Of a DNA stretch of 64,000 nt, positions 1 through 9,944 are shown in pieces. Origin of the DNA: Aurantimonas marina. Lineage in GTDB: Bacteria > Pseudomonadota > Alphaproteobacteria > Rhizobiales > Rhizobiaceae. The notes below the pieces were generated by a model. It was not told the DNA's origin, did not search any database, and saw nothing but the letters and a program-made list of their open reading frames with translations. The DNA lies in assembly GCF_017183135.1 (NCBI RefSeq), contig NZ_JADDXW010000006.1, positions 62,001 through 126,000 on the forward strand, in the 5' to 3' direction. Numbering within the stretch: position 1 is the first letter of the stretch; the number at the start of each line of letters is the position of its first letter. Both the position numbers and the translations under genes were made by a program.

Positions 1-735
<735 letters not shown>

Positions 736-819
736 TGTACAGAGGCCCGGAAGCACTGTCCATCAAGCTCCGCTTTGCCGCGGCACATCCGGCAACAGCC
801 AGCGTCGGCCAGGAGCAGT

Positions 820-1893
820 TCAGTCCTCGCCAGCACTATCGCCGCCCGGATCGACGAGCAGCTGCTCGGCGATCAGACCGGCGTTCTGGCGGATCAGGGC
901 CTCAATCTCATTGGCGACACTGGGATTGTCGCGCAGGAAGTTCTTCGAATTCTCACGTCCCTGCCCCAGTCTTTGACTGTTGTAGGAGAACCAGGCGCCG
1001 GATTTTTCGACGATCCCTGATTTGACGCCGAGATCGATCAACTCTCCGGTCTTCGAGACGCCTTCGCCATACATGATATCGAATTCGACCTGCTTGAACG
1101 GCGGCGCCAGCTTGTTCTTGACCACCTTCACCTTGGTCTGGTTGCCGGTCACTTCGTCTCGATCCTTGATCGCGCCGATCCGGCGGATGTCGAGACGAAC
1201 CGAGGCATAGAACTTCAAGGCGTTGCCGCCGGTCGTCGTCTCCGGTGAGCCGAACATCACGCCGATCTTCATGCGGATCTGGTTGATGAAGACGACCATG
1301 CATTTCGAGCGGGAAATCGAGCCAGTCAGCTTGCGCAGCGCCTGACTCATCAGTCGCGCCTGCATACCCGGCAGCGAATCGCCCATCTCGCCCTCGATTT
1401 CTGCCCGCGGCGTCAACGCCGCGACCGAATCGACAACCAAAACGTCGATCGCGCCCGAGCGAACCAGTGTGTCGGTGATCTCCAGCGCCTGCTCGCCGGT
1501 ATCGGGCTGCGAGATCAGGAGGTTTTCCAGGTCGACGCCGAGCTTCCTGGCATAGACCGGGTCCAGCGCGTGTTCGGCATCGACGAAGGCGCAGATCCCG
1601 CCCTTCTTCTGGGCCTCGGCGATCGTGTGTAGGGCGAGCGTCGTCTTGCCCGAGCTTTCTGGCCCATAGATCTCGACGACCCGGCCTTTCGGCAGCCCGC
1701 CGATACCGAGCGCAATGTCGAGTCCGAGCGAGCCTGTCGACACGGTTTCGATCTCGACGATCTGCTCGTTCGCGCCGAGCCGCATGATCGAGCCCTTGCC
1801 GAACGCCCGCTCTATCTGCGAAAGCGCGGCATCGAGAGCCTTGTTCTTGTCCAACGAATTTTCCTCGACGAGACGGAGTGTGTTCTGTGCCAT
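820..1893 (-). CDS. recA: Recombinase RecA
   Basis: RecA polymerises on single-stranded DNA, drives homologous strand exchange and triggers LexA self-cleavage in the SOS response. The 357-residue product has the family's usual length. Walker A is GPESSGKT at residues 77-84, followed by the VDAEHALD and [15 protein letters not shown] blocks, Walker B ([10 protein letters not shown]), the DNA-binding loop regions ([21 protein letters not shown] and the [18 protein letters not shown] stretch) and a short acidic C-terminus (GGDSAGED). It starts at the ATG 1891-1893. Two degenerate LexA-type boxes lie 60-110 bp upstream, as expected for an SOS gene. Confidence 0.99.
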   Translation of the reverse strand: MAQNTLRLVEENSLDKNKALDAALSQIERAFGKGSIMRLGANEQIVEIETVSTGSLGLDIALGIGGLPKGRVVEIYGPESSGKTTLALHTIAEAQKKGGICAFVDAEHALDPVYARKLGVDLENLLISQPDTGEQALEITDTLVRSGAIDVLVVDSVAALTPRAEIEGEMGDSLPGMQARLMSQALRKLTGSISRSKCMVVFINQIRMKIGVMFGSPETTTGGNALKFYASVRLDIRRIGAIKDRDEVTGNQTKVKVVKNKLAPPFKQVEFDIMYGEGVSKTGELIDLGVKSGIVEKSGAWFSYNSQRLGQGRENSKNFLRDNPSVANEIEALIRQNAGLIAEQLLVDPGGDSAGED

Positions 1894-1955
1894 GGAGACG
1901 GGACCTTATTCCACGCGTTGGACGGGGGTGCAATGATGCGGCCTGAACCGAACAT

Positions 1956-2002
1956 GTACACTTTTTGTTCCAAACGGGCAAGCCCGTATTCATGGTTTGT
2001 TC
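1956..2002 (-). promoter_or_regulatory. Two degenerate LexA-type boxes upstream of recA
   Basis: The alphaproteobacterial LexA target is known to be a direct repeat GTTC-N7-GTTC. Read on the plus strand there is GTAC-N7-GTTC at 1956-1970 and ATTC-N7-GTTC at 1988-2002, each one base off in the first half-site. The boxes start 32 bp apart, about three helical turns, so two dimers could bind the same DNA face. They lie in the region where the recA promoter must be. Assignment to LexA is inference from motif and position. Confidence 0.55.
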
Positions 2003-2057
2003 CGGTTTTTCACCACAAGGCGAATCGCGCGCCATCCTTACCGTCCGTTAAAGTTGT

Positions 2058-3026
2058 ATGAAGACGTCCGGTAGCCCGTCTGATGTCCTCTCCGTCTTCG
2101 TTGTCGGTGCGGCCCATATCGACCGGCGCGCCAAGGCCGATGCACCGTACCGTCCGGCCGCGTCGAATCCCGGCCGCTTCTTCGACATGCCTGGCGGTGC
2201 CGCATTCAATGCTGCCGTGACCCTCGACGCGCTCGGTTGCGCGGTGGTGCTGCAAAGCGCCAGGGGCGGCGATTCGGACGGTTACCGTATCGCCGAGGCG
2301 ATCGCCGCTCACAAATTCACGGATTTCTCCATCACCTGGATCGACCGCGCGACTCCGACCTATACAGCCATATTGGACGACCGGAGCGAACTCGTTGCCG
2401 GCATCGCGGACATGGGTCTCTACGATCTTCTCGTTCCACGCGTGTTCACACGGCGGCATGTCAGGGCGGCGATCGACGAGGCCGATGCCTTGCTGGTCGA
2501 CGCCAACCTGCCGAGCGGATCGATCGACGCACTGGCGAAGGCCGCGGGCGGGCGTCCCATCGCGGCGATCGGCGTCTCGCCGGCCAAGGTTCGCCGTCTC
2601 CAGGGGGCGATCCGCTCCCTTTCGGCGCTGTTTCTGTCCCATGCCGAGGCGACGAGTCTGGTCGAGGCAAGCGCCGGGACGAGTTCGCGCCTGCTCGCCG
2701 AGTTCCTGATCGAGTTGGGCGCGCGGCGCGCCGTCATTACCGATGGACCGGGGGAGGTCGTCGTGATCGACGGCGAAGCGATCGCCTTTCAGGAGCCCCC
2801 CGCCGTCGTTCCGCTGGACGTCACCGGCGCCGGCGACACGCTCGCCGCTGCGGCGCTGGTCGCCCTTTGCGAGGGGCATGCATGGGTCGATTGCGTGCGC
2901 GCCGGCCTAGTGGGGTCGTCGCTCCGAATCTCGGTCGATCCGTTCCCGCCGCGCGACTTCCCTCGGCTGATCCAGGAGGGCGCCGCGGTTCTGCCTGATC
3001 CCCACTTCCCGGAAAGGTCCCTGTGA
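2058..3026 (+). CDS. psuK: PfkB-family kinase, probable pseudouridine kinase
   Basis: A 322-residue ribokinase/PfkB-fold sugar kinase. The N-terminal substrate region shows GAAHIDRRAKAD and the GG-containing PGGAAFNAAVTLDALG; the C-terminal anion-hole motif DVTGAGD is at residues 254-260, with Asp260 the expected catalytic base. Its stop overlaps the psuG start (TGATG), so the two are translationally coupled, and this pairing is what suggests phosphorylation of pseudouridine to pseudouridine 5'-phosphate. The family also includes adenosine and sugar kinases, so substrate assignment rests on context. The start at ATG 2058 has only a weak ribosome binding site. Confidence 0.85.
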   Translation: MKTSGSPSDVLSVFVVGAAHIDRRAKADAPYRPAASNPGRFFDMPGGAAFNAAVTLDALGCAVVLQSARGGDSDGYRIAEAIAAHKFTDFSITWIDRATPTYTAILDDRSELVAGIADMGLYDLLVPRVFTRRHVRAAIDEADALLVDANLPSGSIDALAKAAGGRPIAAIGVSPAKVRRLQGAIRSLSALFLSHAEATSLVEASAGTSSRLLAEFLIELGARRAVITDGPGEVVVIDGEAIAFQEPPAVVPLDVTGAGDTLAAAALVALCEGHAWVDCVRAGLVGSSLRISVDPFPPRDFPRLIQEGAAVLPDPHFPERSL

Positions 3027-3946
3027 TGTCCGTGACACTCCCGTTCAGGTCCTGTGCCGAGGTCACTGATGCGATTGGCAGCCGGCGGCCGGTGGTGGCG
3101 CTGGAATCGACCATCATCACCCACGGCATGCCCTATCCGCAGAACCGCGACATGGCCCGCAATGTGGAAGCGATCATACGGGAGCAAGGCGCCGTCCCGG
3201 CAACCATCGCGGTTCTGAGCGGACAACTCGTGGTCGGGCTCGACGACCAGGAACTGGACGCGCTCGCGACAACCGGGGACGCGATGAAGCTATCGCGAGC
3301 CGACCTTGCCTATGCCGTTGCCGCGGGGCGGACCGGCGCGACCACGGTCGCCGCGACCACGATCGCGGCCGATCTCGCCGGAATTGGCGTCTTCGCCACC
3401 GGTGGTATCGGCGGTGTCCACCGCGGCGCCGAGAGGAGCTTCGACATGTCCGCCGATCTGGAGGAGCTTGCGAAAACGCCGGTCATCGTGGTCTGTGCCG
3501 GCGCGAAGGCGATCCTCGATCTCAACAAAACCCTGGAAGTCCTGGAGACAAAAGGTGTTCCGGTCATCGGCTACGGCACCAATGAACTCCCTGCCTTCTG
3601 GTCGCGCGAATCCGGCCTGCCCGCCCCGATTCGGCTCGATACGGCGGACGAGATCGCCGCCTTTCAAAGGGCCCGGGTCTCCCTTTCGATTGGCGGGGGG
3701 ATGCTGGTCGCCAATCCGGTTCCCGAGGATCAGGCGGTGCCGCGCGCCATGGTCGAGGGTTGGATCGAACAGGCGCTTGGCGACGCAAGAGCCCAAGGGA
3801 TCAGCGGCAAGGCCGTGACGCCATTTTTGCTCGATCGCATGTATCATTTGAGCGCGGGGCGTTCGCTGGCCGCCAATATCGCGCTGGTCGAAGCCAACGC
3901 ACGGCTGGCCGCACGCATCGCCGTTGCCCTTACCAGAGCCGCGTGA
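3026..3946 (+). CDS. psuG: Pseudouridine-5'-phosphate glycosidase
   Basis: PsuG reversibly cleaves the C-C glycosidic bond of pseudouridine 5'-phosphate to uracil and ribose 5-phosphate, letting the cell recycle modified nucleoside from RNA turnover. The 306-residue product matches the family length and contains its hallmark N-terminal block LESTIITHGMPYPQN, GATTVAATTIAADLAGI, FATGGIGGVHRGAE, and VVCAGAKAILDLNKTLE, which holds the lysine region used in catalysis. The start chosen is ATG 3026, with GGAAAGG about nine bases upstream; a GTG three bases earlier is in frame. It overlaps psuK by one base and converges on cckA. Confidence 0.96.
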   Translation: MSVTLPFRSCAEVTDAIGSRRPVVALESTIITHGMPYPQNRDMARNVEAIIREQGAVPATIAVLSGQLVVGLDDQELDALATTGDAMKLSRADLAYAVAAGRTGATTVAATTIAADLAGIGVFATGGIGGVHRGAERSFDMSADLEELAKTPVIVVCAGAKAILDLNKTLEVLETKGVPVIGYGTNELPAFWSRESGLPAPIRLDTADEIAAFQRARVSLSIGGGMLVANPVPEDQAVPRAMVEGWIEQALGDARAQGISGKAVTPFLLDRMYHLSAGRSLAANIALVEANARLAARIAVALTRAA

Positions 3947-3971
3947 GCGGGAAAACACGAGCTGTTCGCGC

Positions 3972-6515
3972 CTATTCGTCGATCATGGTTTTGACCGCAA
4001 CGGCCAGTTCGCGAAGCGAGAACGGCTTGGCGAGGAAGCCGAACTTTTCGCCCTCCGGCAAGTTCTTGGCGAACGCGTCCTCGGCGTAGCCCGACACGAA
4101 GATGAATTTCAGATCCGGCCGCTTCTTGCGCATTTCGCGAAGCAGAGACGGCCCGTCCATTTCCGGCATGACCACGTCGGAGACCACGAGCTCGATCTGA
4201 CCGTCAAGTTCTTCCATCACTTCCAGCGCCTCGATGCCGGACGCGGCTTCGTGCACATCGTAGCCGCGCATTTTAAGAGCGCGGACATTGCCGGCCCGCA
4301 CGTGATCCTCGTCCTCGACGAGCAGGATCGATGCCGTTCCCGAAAGGTCGAGTTTGGCGTTGGAGGGAGCGATCGCACCCGCCTCAATTTTCGGTGCCGC
4401 GATCTGATCGGGGATGTGCCGCGGCAGGAAGATTCGAAAGACCGTGCCCTCGCCGGCCTTGGAATCGACGAAAATGAAGCCGCTCGACTGCTTGACGATG
4501 CCATAGACCATCGACAGGCCGAGGCCGGTGCCCTTGCCGATCTCCTTGGTAGTGAAGAACGGCTCGAAAATGCGTTCGGCCAGGTCTGGCGGAATCCCGG
4601 TTCCGGTGTCCGCGACCTCGACCAGGACATAATCGCCCTCGATCAGCTCAGCATATCCGAAGCCACGGGCTTCGGCGGCCTCGACATTGCGGGTGGAGAT
4701 GGTGATCGTCCCGCCGTCGGGCATGGCGTCGCGAGCATTCTGCACGAGATTGGTGATCACCTGCTCGAATTGGCCGATATCGGCCATCACCGGCCACAGG
4801 TCACGGGCGTGATGGCGCTCTAGTTTGGCGTGATCGCCGCTGACGCGCTTCAGCAGCAAATGCATGTCAGCGACGACGTCGGTGAGGTTGAGCATCTTCG
4901 GCCGCATCGTCTGCCGGCGCGAATAAGCCAGCAGCTGACGCACCAGCGAGGCGGCACGGTTGGCGCTCTGCTTGATCAGCAAGAGATCCTGGAACGACGG
5001 GTCTCCGGTGCGATGGTTGAGCAGGAGGAAGTCGACCGACGCGGTGATGATCGTCAGGACATTGTTGAAATCGTGGGCGATACCGCCGGCCAAGTTGCCG
5101 ATCGCCTGCATCTTCTGGCTTTTTGCGAATTGCTCCTCCAGCGCCCGCTGCTCGGTGATCTCGACGCCGTAGAGGATCGCCGCTTCGTGCGTGTCCGGGC
5201 CCGCCTTCGGAATCGCGCTGATATAAAGCCGTACGGACCGTGGCCTCTCGCCTAGAACCTCGGCATCGACGGGCGCAATGCCGGCTTGGCCGCGGACAGC
5301 GGCGGCAAGCGCCTGCCGCAACCCGTCACGATCGCTTTCGCGGATGCTGCTGCCGATCTCGGCGGTGCCGCTGGATGCATCCAGGCCGAAGACCTGTCGG
5401 AAGGCTGCGTTGGAACGGATCGCGCGCCCCTGCTGGTCGAGCGCCGCGATCGCCATGGGGGAGGAATTGAAAAAGCGGGTGAACCGCGCCTCGGCGATTT
5501 CCGCTGTATCGGCCGCCTCGCTTTTTCTGCTGCGGCTGAGAACGAGCGTTCGCATGATGCCCGGCGCCGCGGCGTCATCGGCCACCGGCTTGCGCAGGAG
5601 CCGCACCGGAAGACTCTGCCCATCGCGGGTCATGAGGTCGAGATCGACGACGCTGGTTCCATCTGCGTCGTCGTCGCTGGCATTGGGCGCCAGCAGCGCG
5701 TGGGACGCCTCCGGCACGAAATCGAGAAGTGACAAGTCGCCTGGCTTGAATTCGACCAGATCGACGCCGAGCCACCCGGCCAGCGTTGCGTTGAGATAGG
5801 CGATCTTCAGCTCGGCGTCCGTCGCCACGAAACCCGCCGGCGCCCGGTCGAGATAGTCGATCGCGTGCTGGAGATCCTGGAACGAACGCTCCTGCAGCTG
5901 GCGGTCAGCAGTGATGTCGAGAATCTGCCAAGCTTGCAGTATACCACTCGATGTCGCGAGCGGACGCACCGAGGCCCGATACCAATGCGGCACGCCATTG
6001 CCGGCCGACACCGCGGAGAGGCTGCGCGGCAGACGAAACTCCCGCTGGCCGGAACGGTTTTCACGCGCCAGGTTGGCGAGGTAGTAGATCGCCTCGGAAG
6101 CCTCCGGTTCACGCGCCAGCAGCCGTTCCAGCGTTTTCACGGCGGCGGCCGTCGTCGCGCCGGTCGTCTCGCCATAGGCGCTGTTGGCGTAGATGATCCG
6201 CCCTTTGCGATCGACGATCAGTGTCCCGTTGCGGGCGGTGTCGAGGAAGTCCTTGGCGATTGCGCCTTCAGCGATTCGGCCGGTGAACCGCACGAATCCG
6301 AGGGCGGCGGCGAAGATCGCGGCGATCCCGGCCACGGCGAGCCCGCCGAAGATCACCAGCAGCGCGACGCCGCCATAGGCGTGGCCGAACAGTGCCAGCG
6401 ATGCTGCCAGGACGATCAGCAAGCCGCCCAGAATGAGCAGGCGCCGCACACCGGATGCGGCCGCGGCCCGGTCGATCAAAGGCTTTTCGGCCGCGCCCAT
6501 CGCCGCTCCATCCAT
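3972..6515 (-). CDS. cckA: Hybrid histidine kinase CckA
   Basis: CckA is the membrane-bound hybrid kinase at the head of the CckA-ChpT-CtrA phosphorelay that times DNA replication and division in alphaproteobacteria. About 847 residues: two membrane helices near residues 24-70, then PAS regions, the dimerisation/phosphoacceptor H box (GGIAHDFNN, His481), a HATPase domain with N box ([13 protein letters not shown]) and GTGIPP / [18 protein letters not shown] loops, and a C-terminal receiver with phosphoacceptor Asp780 in [10 protein letters not shown] and a Lys in LAKPFS. The ATG at 6513-6515 follows AGGGG at a suitable distance; an in-frame TTG lies 36 bases further upstream. It sits divergently from the FliO-like gene. 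Confidence 0.95.
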   Translation of the reverse strand: MDGAAMGAAEKPLIDRAAAASGVRRLLILGGLLIVLAASLALFGHAYGGVALLVIFGGLAVAGIAAIFAAALGFVRFTGRIAEGAIAKDFLDTARNGTLIVDRKGRIIYANSAYGETTGATTAAAVKTLERLLAREPEASEAIYYLANLARENRSGQREFRLPRSLSAVSAGNGVPHWYRASVRPLATSSGILQAWQILDITADRQLQERSFQDLQHAIDYLDRAPAGFVATDAELKIAYLNATLAGWLGVDLVEFKPGDLSLLDFVPEASHALLAPNASDDDADGTSVVDLDLMTRDGQSLPVRLLRKPVADDAAAPGIMRTLVLSRSRKSEAADTAEIAEARFTRFFNSSPMAIAALDQQGRAIRSNAAFRQVFGLDASSGTAEIGSSIRESDRDGLRQALAAAVRGQAGIAPVDAEVLGERPRSVRLYISAIPKAGPDTHEAAILYGVEITEQRALEEQFAKSQKMQAIGNLAGGIAHDFNNVLTIITASVDFLLLNHRTGDPSFQDLLLIKQSANRAASLVRQLLAYSRRQTMRPKMLNLTDVVADMHLLLKRVSGDHAKLERHHARDLWPVMADIGQFEQVITNLVQNARDAMPDGGTITISTRNVEAAEARGFGYAELIEGDYVLVEVADTGTGIPPDLAERIFEPFFTTKEIGKGTGLGLSMVYGIVKQSSGFIFVDSKAGEGTVFRIFLPRHIPDQIAAPKIEAGAIAPSNAKLDLSGTASILLVEDEDHVRAGNVRALKMRGYDVHEAASGIEALEVMEELDGQIELVVSDVVMPEMDGPSLLREMRKKRPDLKFIFVSGYAEDAFAKNLPEGEKFGFLAKPFSLRELAVAVKTMIDE

Positions 6516-6759
6516 TTCGATTCGCCCCTGCTTGCCGCAACTATGAATCAAAAGCGAATCCGTGGCGAGAGTTCGCGCCAGGCCTTTATTCCACCTCGAC
6601 CACGAAAAATGCCCATGCCGACTTCGCGCGCCGCTGTTCAGGCATTATGAACAGCCAAGCTGACGTTGCCCTTGCCCCGGACCGAAGGATCGGTCAACCG
6701 GGCCGGGCGACAGAAGGAATATCCGCCGGTCTCCGGCCCCGCAGGAGGAAATCGCGCCC

Positions 6760-8313
6760 ATGCCCCAATGGATTGTCGACTTAGTAGGCGAAAGTCTCGC
6801 GCCAATCGTCTGGGTGGCGATCGTCGCGATCGCCGTGTGCCTGTTGGCGATGCTGATGATCGTCTTGGCGAAAAAGGCCTTCGGTGGACGAATTGGCACC
6901 GGGTTCAAGGCAAGCGCTCCGCGATTGGCGGTGATGGATGTCGCCCGAATCGACGAGAAACGCCGACTCATCCTGGTGCGACGTGACGAGGTCGAACATC
7001 TCGTACTGGTCGGGGGGCAGAACGACGTGCTGCTCGAGGGCAACATCTTGAGAGTTCGTGCCGCCACCGGAACTCGCCGCGAAGAACCAAGCGGCAATTT
7101 CCCGGCGTTCAAGGACGATGTTTCGCCGGAACCGGCTTCCGACCGAGATGTCGCGCCGATTCCCGTTCCCGAAGCGAAGCCGGTGGCTTCACGCCCTGAA
7201 CCGCGCCAGCAGGAAACGGTCGCCTCGCGGCCTTTGGCCGAAAGCAAGTCCCGCCCCGCACCGGTAATGGCGCCCTTGCCGGTGCCGCCGGCTCCAACCG
7301 CCGCCACCGAGACGGAACCGGCCAAAACGCCACCATACACCGCCACACCGATCCCAAAGATAGAGGCCGATCGTTCTGCGCCACCGTCCGCGCGGAGCCT
7401 TCCTCCACGTTCGATCGCCACGCCAACGCTCAACCTGCGGCAGAGCCGGTCGACGACGGAAGCCCGCAACGTCTCGCCGGAGTTGCCCACCTCCGAACCG
7501 GATATGGCATTCCCCGCGCCGTCCGATTCCGGCCGCCGCGAGCCGTCACTGGCAGTGCCGGAGCCACGACCGGCACTGACGAACTCCGAGGCCGAGCAAC
7601 CCCGCGCCAATCTGCGCGCGCAAATGAATCGCGCCCAATCCCCTGCGCTGGATCGCGTGCAGGATGCGACCGCACCGGCCATTGCCGTGGATGCCGTCGA
7701 TGCCGCCGACCGCCGGGATCCGCCGCGCCAGCCGCTGTCTGTCAGGAGCTTCGCCACCGCGATACAAAATCGCAAGGCGCCGCCGGAAATGCCGCAGCCG
7801 GCTTCCAAGCCGGTCGCGACGACGACGCAAAATGATGCGAACCCGTCGCACAGCAGTCCCGATCAACGGGATCGGCAGCCTTCGGGGCCGCCGGCCACCG
7901 GCTTGCGTTCCCCGTCCTCAAGCCAGACGGAGGCGACGTCGAAACATCCATCCGTCCCGGAGGCCGACCCGAGTCTCGAAGATTTCCTTTCGGCCGAGAT
8001 CGATGCGGATTTTGGCAACGACGCCTTCTTCGCCGACAAACCCGACGAAGTCGATCCGGGTGCGGATGCACCGCGCGGAGCGACCCAGCTTGAGACCTCC
8101 AGATCACAGCCGGTTCCGGCGACGGCAGCCGAGGCACCGCGCCCGCTCGCCCCGGCGCCAGCGGCCTCATCCGTCGGGAACGGCATACCTCCTCAGCCGG
8201 ACACGCCGTCCCGCAACGCCGCTGCTCCTGTGCCTTTGACGCTGGAAGAAGAAATGGAACGGCTGCTGGGCGACTTCAATTTCGGCGACGACAGCGATCG
8301 GAAAGCCCACTGA
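6760..8313 (+). CDS. FliO-domain membrane protein with a long Pro/Ala-rich tail
   Basis: 517 residues. A single membrane helix (about residues 12-36) is followed by a FliO-like fold with the pattern LAVMDVARIDEKRRLILVRR and HLVLVGG, typical of FliO, which helps assemble the flagellar export gate. Beyond residue about 110 the protein is low-complexity, rich in Pro, Ala, Ser, Arg and Glu, and probably disordered, ending in a short acidic segment (PLTLEEEMERLLGDFNFGDD). In rhizobia a gene of this kind is a common neighbour of cckA, outside the flagellar cluster, so a role in flagellar export is uncertain. No other flagellar genes occur in the window. Confidence 0.75.
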   Translation: MPQWIVDLVGESLAPIVWVAIVAIAVCLLAMLMIVLAKKAFGGRIGTGFKASAPRLAVMDVARIDEKRRLILVRRDEVEHLVLVGGQNDVLLEGNILRVRAATGTRREEPSGNFPAFKDDVSPEPASDRDVAPIPVPEAKPVASRPEPRQQETVASRPLAESKSRPAPVMAPLPVPPAPTAATETEPAKTPPYTATPIPKIEADRSAPPSARSLPPRSIATPTLNLRQSRSTTEARNVSPELPTSEPDMAFPAPSDSGRREPSLAVPEPRPALTNSEAEQPRANLRAQMNRAQSPALDRVQDATAPAIAVDAVDAADRRDPPRQPLSVRSFATAIQNRKAPPEMPQPASKPVATTTQNDANPSHSSPDQRDRQPSGPPATGLRSPSSSQTEATSKHPSVPEADPSLEDFLSAEIDADFGNDAFFADKPDEVDPGADAPRGATQLETSRSQPVPATAAEAPRPLAPAPAASSVGNGIPPQPDTPSRNAAAPVPLTLEEEMERLLGDFNFGDDSDRKAH

Positions 8314-8624
8314 GTCCGGCAATCGCCGGACTCGTGCTCATGTGCGCCTGACACTGAAGCCGACTCGTGCCGCCGCACGATACCGACCCGGATCGCTGCG
8401 CTGCCAACGGCGCATCTGGCAGGAGATGTTCGAGGATTGCGGAGAAATCCGGTTGCTGGGAGCAGCTCATCCGCCAAAACGGCTGATATGGGAAACCGGC
8501 AATGGCGGGAGTTCAGTCCTTCGTCGATGCGCGCCCCGTTAATCGGGACCTGTCCGGAGTTTTGCTGGCCGAACCTATAGGCGGCAGCCGGAATCGCGAT
8601 GCCTGAACGCACCCGTCCGGGGAC
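8314..8624. other. Intergenic gap with a stop-proximal hairpin
   Basis: There is no convincing gene in these 311 bases. A perfect 8-bp stem (arms AGTCCGGC 8313-8320 and GCCGGACT 8325-8332, loop AATC) begins on the last base of the FliO-like stop codon. No T-run follows, so it is more likely an mRNA 3' stem than a strong terminator. The rest shows no tRNA fold or recognisable RNA motif. Confidence 0.5.
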
Positions 8625-9041
8625 CTAATCGTCCCGATAGACCTTCTCGCGGCGCTCGTGCCGCTCCTGCGCTTCCAGGGACATCGTCGCGATCGGACGG
8701 GCGTCCAGCCGCTTCAGGCTGATCGGTTCACCCGTCTCTTCACAATAGCCGTAGGTCCCCTCGTCGATTCGCTCCAACGCATCGTCAATCTTGGCAATCA
8801 ACTTGCGATGGCGGTCGCGCGCCCGCAACTCGATGGCGCGGTCGGTTTCCGACGAGGCGCGATCGGCCGCATCGGCAAGATTGCTGTTGTCGTTGGCCAG
8901 CGCCGCAAGCGTCTCACGCGATTCGCGCAAGATCTCCGCCTTCCAAGCCAGCAGCTTCTTGCGAAAATAGTCCCTCTGGCCCTCATTCATGAACTGTCCG
9001 TCCTCGGACAAGGTCGCCTCGATATTGAGTGTTTCGCTCAT
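8625..9041 (-). CDS. dksA: DksA/TraR-family RNA polymerase-binding factor
   Basis: DksA enters the RNA polymerase secondary channel and, with ppGpp, retunes transcription of ribosomal and amino acid genes. The 138-residue product has the long coiled coil (residues about 25-90, including ALANDNSNLADAADRAS) and the C-terminal zinc-finger region GTYGYCEETGEPISLKRLDARP. In E. coli that finger has four cysteines; only one remains here, a pattern seen in alphaproteobacterial and zinc-independent DksA paralogues. The ATG at 9039-9041 is preceded by GGAGG at ideal spacing, so this start is preferred over an in-frame ATG seven codons upstream. Confidence 0.93.
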   Translation of the reverse strand: MSETLNIEATLSEDGQFMNEGQRDYFRKKLLAWKAEILRESRETLAALANDNSNLADAADRASSETDRAIELRARDRHRKLIAKIDDALERIDEGTYGYCEETGEPISLKRLDARPIATMSLEAQERHERREKVYRDD

Positions 9042-9335
9042 CACGCACCTCCGTTCACGCAATCGGGCTTATAGCGACGCTTTCGACAGCGAACAAGTTG
9101 TTCATAGAGTACAACTTGAAAGTGAACGGGTTTCTAACATCCCGTTTTCCTTCGCTTTTCGACAAGGCTTATCGACCCGCGCCGTGACGCGGCTATGACA
9201 AGCGAGACACGTGCGGCCCCGCGCGTTCGCGCGTTTCGGCGCAAAGAGCCTGGATACCGCCTTCCGGGTAAGAAGCCGACCCGCTTGGCCGTCACCGGAT
9301 TGCTCGACGCCGTCGTTTCGGCATAGTCCATCGCC

Positions 9336-9863
9336 ATGTCCGCCTTATCGCACAGCCACCGCCTCTACATCCTGCGTCATGCGCATTCGTCATGGGCCCT
9401 TCCGGGCCAGCGCGATCACCACCGGCCACTGGATGCGCGAGGGCGCAAGGAAGCCGACCGTCTCGCGGATTTCATTGCAAGGAAAGGCTACCGCTTCGAC
9501 GTGGTGGTGTGTTCGACCGCGAAGCGAGCGAGCGAGACCTATGACCGGATCCGCCCCAAACTTCCGTCTGGCAGCCGCGAGGAAACCTCGGACGCCCTCT
9601 ATGCCCTGGGCGTCGAGGCCTATTATGAGGCGGCGCGACGTCACGGCGACGCGGATGCGGTTCTGCTCGTCGGTCATAACCCGATGATCGAGGAGTTCAC
9701 TCTGTCGCTGATCGCAGGGGGCGATCCAGCCGCCATCGAAGCCATTCGGATGGGGTTCCCCACCTGCGGCCTCGCTGTCATGGAGTTTTCCGGGCCGCTG
9801 AGCGGAATCGCAGCGGGCACCGGCCGGCTGCGCGAGTTCGTCGATCCGCATGATCTGGGTTAG
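9336..9863 (+). CDS. SixA-like histidine phosphatase-family protein
   Basis: 175 residues with the phosphohistidine phosphatase signature LYILRHAHSSWA near the N-terminus (RHA/RHG motif, catalytic His), a CSTAKRASET block holding the second conserved Arg, and VLLVGHNPMIEEF with the second catalytic His. The length and the HNPMIEEF pattern resemble SixA, which removes phosphate from histidines of phosphorelay proteins. The presence of CckA in the same window is suggestive but does not show the two are linked. No clear Shine-Dalgarno precedes ATG 9336. Confidence 0.88.
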   Translation: MSALSHSHRLYILRHAHSSWALPGQRDHHRPLDARGRKEADRLADFIARKGYRFDVVVCSTAKRASETYDRIRPKLPSGSREETSDALYALGVEAYYEAARRHGDADAVLLVGHNPMIEEFTLSLIAGGDPAAIEAIRMGFPTCGLAVMEFSGPLSGIAAGTGRLREFVDPHDLG

Positions 9864-9944
9864 ACGAAGGAGACCCACTTTCGACACGCATGGTCACCGC
9901 CTATATCGCCGACAGCCCGTCTCCAGAGGATCCCCGCCCCGCCT

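Noticed and set aside
8314-8624. tRNA or regulatory RNA after the FliO-like gene
   Set aside because: No cloverleaf or GTTC-loop pattern; only a short hairpin at the stop codon.
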